A stretch of 17,472 nucleotides of DNA from assembly GCA_937922105.1 (NCBI GenBank), contig CAKZVN010000336.1, positions 1-17,472 of the forward strand. Direction: 5' to 3'. The stretch comes from an uncultured Litorilinea sp. Its GTDB lineage: Bacteria > Chloroflexota > Anaerolineae > Caldilineales > Caldilineaceae. Of this stretch, positions 15,394 through 17,472 are shown piece by piece. Position numbers and translations under genes: made by a program. Below the pieces are notes generated by a model. The model made no database searches. It was not told the DNA's origin and was given only the letters and a program-made list of their open reading frames with translations. Within the stretch, counting starts at the first letter, position 1; each line of letters begins with the position of its first letter.

Positions 15394-16479
15394 ATGCTCG
15401 GTCTAATCCCGCAGTTACCGCTCTATTGGTCTTTTCGCGCTTTCGGCTGGCCCAACGTCAAGCCCTTTTCGGTAGTCATCAGCGTCAGCTTCCGCTGTAA
15501 CTCCAAGTGCCGCACCTGTGACGTATGGCGCAAGCCCAACGACGATCTGGGCGTCGAGGAGTGGGACAAGGTCTTTGCCCACTTGGGGCGCGCGCCCTTT
15601 TACATGACCTTTACGGGCGGTGAGCCGTTTTTGCGCAAAGACCTGGACGAGCTGGTCATCCGCGCCTATCGCCATTGCCGTCCGGAAGTCATTACCATTC
15701 CCACCAATGGGATGCTCACCGAGCGCGTGATCGAGATGACCGCGCGCATGTGCCGTGAATGTCCCACTGCCAGCATCGGCATCAACCTCAGTTTGGACGG
15801 CATCGGCGACGAGCACGACGACATCCGCGGCGTGGAGGGCAATTGGGCGCTTGCACTGGAGACTTGGCGCCGGTTGAAGGAACTGCAAGCGCGGCATCAG
15901 AATCTCGTGCTCACGGTGCACACGGTGGTGAGCCGTTTCAACGTCCATCGTATCCGCGAGATCGTGGAGGGGTTGAAATTTTTGGAGCCGGATTCGTACA
16001 TCACCGAGGTGGCGGAGGAACGCGTCGAGCTGGACACGGTGGGGTGGGGCATTACCCCGCGCCCCGACGATTATGACGAAGTGGCGGATTTCCTCAGCCG
16101 CCAGGCACGCCAAGCCCCGGCGAAAGGCATTGCACGCTTCACCCAGGCCTTCCGCGCCCAGTATTACCAGCTTGCCAAGCGCGTGCTGCATGAACGCGAC
16201 CAGGTGATCCCGTGCTATGCGGGCTGGGCTAGCTGTCACATTGCGCCCAACGGTGACCTGTGGAGTTGTTGCATCCGCGCTGAAGCCGTGGGGAATCTAC
16301 GCGACCATGATTACGACATCACGCCCCTCTGGCGCAGCGCAGCCATGGCGCAACTGCGCGGCAGCATCAAGCGCAAAGAATGTGCCTGCCCGATGGCGAA
16401 CGCCAACTACGCCAACATGCTCCTCCACCCGCCGACCGTGGCGAGGGTGATCACCGATGTGGTGAGCAAAGCGGGATAG
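15394..16479 (+). CDS. Radical SAM protein with SPASM-like C-terminal cluster domain
   Basis: The 361-residue product starts at ATG 15394, 8 bp after the previous stop, which points to co-transcription; the ribosome-binding site is poor, so translation may depend on the upstream gene. The radical SAM motif is F-R-C-N-S-K-C-R-T-C (Cys35, 39, 42), followed by F-T-G-G-E-P-F. The C-terminal part holds a SPASM-like pattern, C-x2-G-x5-I-x3-G-x4-C (Cys274, Gly277, Ile283, Gly287, Cys292), with further cysteines at 281, 293, 330 and 332. This would bind at least one auxiliary [4Fe-4S] cluster. SPASM/twitch enzymes act on peptides, sugars or other small molecules. No precursor peptide gene is seen nearby, so a RiPP role is not supported. 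Together with the two B12-type enzymes it may form one pathway. Confidence 0.88.
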   Translation: MLGLIPQLPLYWSFRAFGWPNVKPFSVVISVSFRCNSKCRTCDVWRKPNDDLGVEEWDKVFAHLGRAPFYMTFTGGEPFLRKDLDELVIRAYRHCRPEVITIPTNGMLTERVIEMTARMCRECPTASIGINLSLDGIGDEHDDIRGVEGNWALALETWRRLKELQARHQNLVLTVHTVVSRFNVHRIREIVEGLKFLEPDSYITEVAEERVELDTVGWGITPRPDDYDEVADFLSRQARQAPAKGIARFTQAFRAQYYQLAKRVLHERDQVIPCYAGWASCHIAPNGDLWSCCIRAEAVGNLRDHDYDITPLWRSAAMAQLRGSIKRKECACPMANANYANMLLHPPTVARVITDVVSKAG

Positions 16480-16487
16480 GATCACGC

Positions 16488-17084
16488 CTACGCAAAGATG
16501 CTGTTGACCGGTATCTGCGCCTCGGCGAAGTGTCCGACCTTGATGGTCTCGCCGGGGAGACAGATGCCTGCCACGCGGTAGTTTTGGCCGTCCAACGCGT
16601 AAATTTCCACCGAGCGGTCTTCCGGGTCCACGATCCAATACTCGCTGACGCCGTAGCGCGCATAGAGCGGGAGCTTGACCTTGCGGTCGGCGCGCGTGGT
16701 GCTGGGCGAAAGAATCTCGATGACCAAATCCGGCGCGCCGGCGATGGCTGCGCGCGTCACCAACTTGTTGAGCCGCGCCTTGGCAATGAAGATCAAGTCG
16801 GGCTGGGCGATCTGGGCCTCGCGCGCCAGGATGACATCCAGCGGTGCAGCCAGGACTAGCCCCAGTTCTTTCTGCTTGGCGAATTGGCCGAGCAAGAGCA
16901 TGAGGTTGGCGGCGATGATCTGATGTTGGGGCGAGCGGGCCGGGGTCATGACGATCTCTCCGTTCAGAAACTCGACGCGCAGCGACGGGTGTTCTTCGAC
17001 CGCCTTGACATAGGCCGCGTGGTCTTTGTCGGGTAATACCAGTTGGCGGTCCGGTGCAGCAGCTGTTTGCGGCACAGCGTTCAT
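16488..17084 (-). CDS. Uma2-family putative endonuclease (PD-(D/E)XK superfamily)
   Basis: This 198-residue protein matches the Uma2 (DUF820) pattern. It has an early E-F-L-N-G-E-I-V-M-T-P (38-48) with S-P-Q-H soon after, P-D-L-I-F-I (95-100), and the core A-P-D-L-V-I-E-I-L-S-P-S (117-128) carrying Asp119 and Glu123. Asp133, Lys135 and Lys137 follow, then G-V-S-E-Y-W-I-V-D-P (145-154). Family members have a restriction-endonuclease-like fold, but their biological function is unsettled; they are often present in many copies in Chloroflexota and cyanobacteria. GAGGAGAG (complement of 17091-17098) is a strong ribosome-binding site. The stop lies only 8 bp from the convergent radical SAM stop, with no room for a terminator. 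The endonuclease IV gene lies 83 bp upstream on the same strand. TCGTTGCC occurs twice between them (17097-17104, 17112-17119). Confidence 0.9.
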   Translation of the reverse strand: MNAVPQTAAAPDRQLVLPDKDHAAYVKAVEEHPSLRVEFLNGEIVMTPARSPQHQIIAANLMLLLGQFAKQKELGLVLAAPLDVILAREAQIAQPDLIFIAKARLNKLVTRAAIAGAPDLVIEILSPSTTRADRKVKLPLYARYGVSEYWIVDPEDRSVEIYALDGQNYRVAGICLPGETIKVGHFAEAQIPVNSIFA

Positions 17085-17148
17085 GCGTAACTCTCCTCGT
17101 TGCCTGTTGGGTCGTTGCCCGATGGGGTGGTGCGTTGAGTTGAACGGA

Positions 17149-17166
17149 CGCCCGGCGCGACGGGCG
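17149..17166 (-). terminator. Weak hairpin after the endonuclease IV gene
   Basis: CGCCCG (17149-17154) and CGGGCG (17161-17166) form a 6-bp stem with a 6-nt loop just beyond the stop of the minus-strand gene. On that strand TCCGTTC follows, so the U tract is poor and read-through into the Uma2 gene is likely. Confidence 0.35.
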
Positions 17167-17167
17167 C

Positions 17168-17472
17168 TCAGTTGCGTAGACCCGGCGGAATGCGGGCCGG
17201 GTCATCCACCAGCGCCACCAAGCGCTGGAGGTTCATGGCGTCTTCTTTCAGGTCATCCTCTTTCGGCGTCTCCAGCAGCATGGGGATGCCGTCCCAGCGC
17301 AAGTCGTTGAGGATGGGCGCAAAGCCTGCTGCGCCGATCTCCCCGTCGCCGATATGGACGTGGCGGTCCACATTGCTGCCCAGCTTGCCTTTGGAGTCGT
17401 TGAAGTGCCAGCATTTGACGGCTCCCAGCCCGAGTTCACGGTCCAACTCCGCAAGCATGGCTTCGTAGCCGT
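17168..17472 (-). CDS. nfo: Endonuclease IV, C-terminal part (5' partial)
   Basis: The frame is open to the right edge of the window, so only about the last 100 residues are visible and the start lies outside. The sequence matches the C-terminal end of endonuclease IV, a zinc-dependent apurinic/apyrimidinic endonuclease of base-excision repair. It contains C-W-H-F-N-D-S-K, then V-D-R-H-V-H-I-G-D-G, and finally I-P-M-L-L-E-T-P-K-E-D-D. By family alignment the His in W-H-F, the Asp and His in D-R-H, and the Glu in L-E-T-P are metal ligands, and all are present. The stop TGA is the complement of 17168-17170. Downstream on the same strand is the Uma2 nuclease-like gene. No sign of disruption is seen in the visible part. 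Confidence 0.93.
   Translation of the reverse strand, partial: GYEAMLAELDRELGLGAVKCWHFNDSKGKLGSNVDRHVHIGDGEIGAAGFAPILNDLRWDGIPMLLETPKEDDLKEDAMNLQRLVALVDDPARIPPGLRN

Noticed and set aside
15394..16479. A RiPP maturase role for the SPASM-like protein.
   Set aside because: No small precursor-peptide gene, peptidase or exporter was found in the surrounding sequence, so this assignment would be unsupported.

Overview
The window is GC-rich, gene-dense bacterial DNA, most likely from a member of the Chloroflexota (Anaerolineae/Caldilineae-like). This is inferred from three things: the Thr-Pro 'TATPVPP' linker lipoprotein and repeat-built secreted protein typical of that phylum, the DUF2203 and Uma2 genes, and the SufR-type regulator. 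No rRNA, tRNA, CRISPR array or insertion sequence is visible. No stretch longer than about 215 bp lacks a gene.

Region 1 (1-8330) is a cell-envelope block. Two large polytopic membrane proteins with GT-C glycosyltransferase-like character (1-1936, cut by the window edge, and 1954-3660) form an operon. They are followed by a secreted four-repeat protein (3873-5378), a lipoprotein with a Pro/Thr-rich linker (5571-6272), and a third membrane protein (6414-8330) that is a clear paralogue of the first. Hairpin terminators separate most of these units, and a good sigma-70 type promoter precedes the lipoprotein. The likely theme is building or decorating surface glycoconjugates or surface proteins.

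Region 2 (8367-12213) is an iron-sulfur and molybdenum-cofactor block. A near-consensus promoter drives a SufR-like Fe-S-sensing repressor whose stop codon overlaps the start of moaA. Then come an A-type Fe-S carrier (HesB/IscA/ErpA), a DUF2203 protein, a NifU-C-terminal-domain (Nfu) protein and a single-domain rhodanese. These could supply or monitor clusters for the radical SAM enzymes encoded on both sides.

Region 3 (12268-16479) holds two tandem paralogous radical SAM enzymes with N-terminal cobalamin-binding-like domains, then a radical SAM enzyme with a SPASM-like C-terminal cluster domain. It has its own promoter. The substrate is unknown, and this is the most promising candidate for an undescribed pathway.

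Region 4 (16488-17472, minus strand) converges on region 3. It carries a Uma2-family PD-(D/E)XK nuclease-like protein downstream of the C-terminal part of endonuclease IV (nfo), which runs off the window edge.

Start codons were chosen from ribosome-binding sites and family alignment. Several genes start with GTG.
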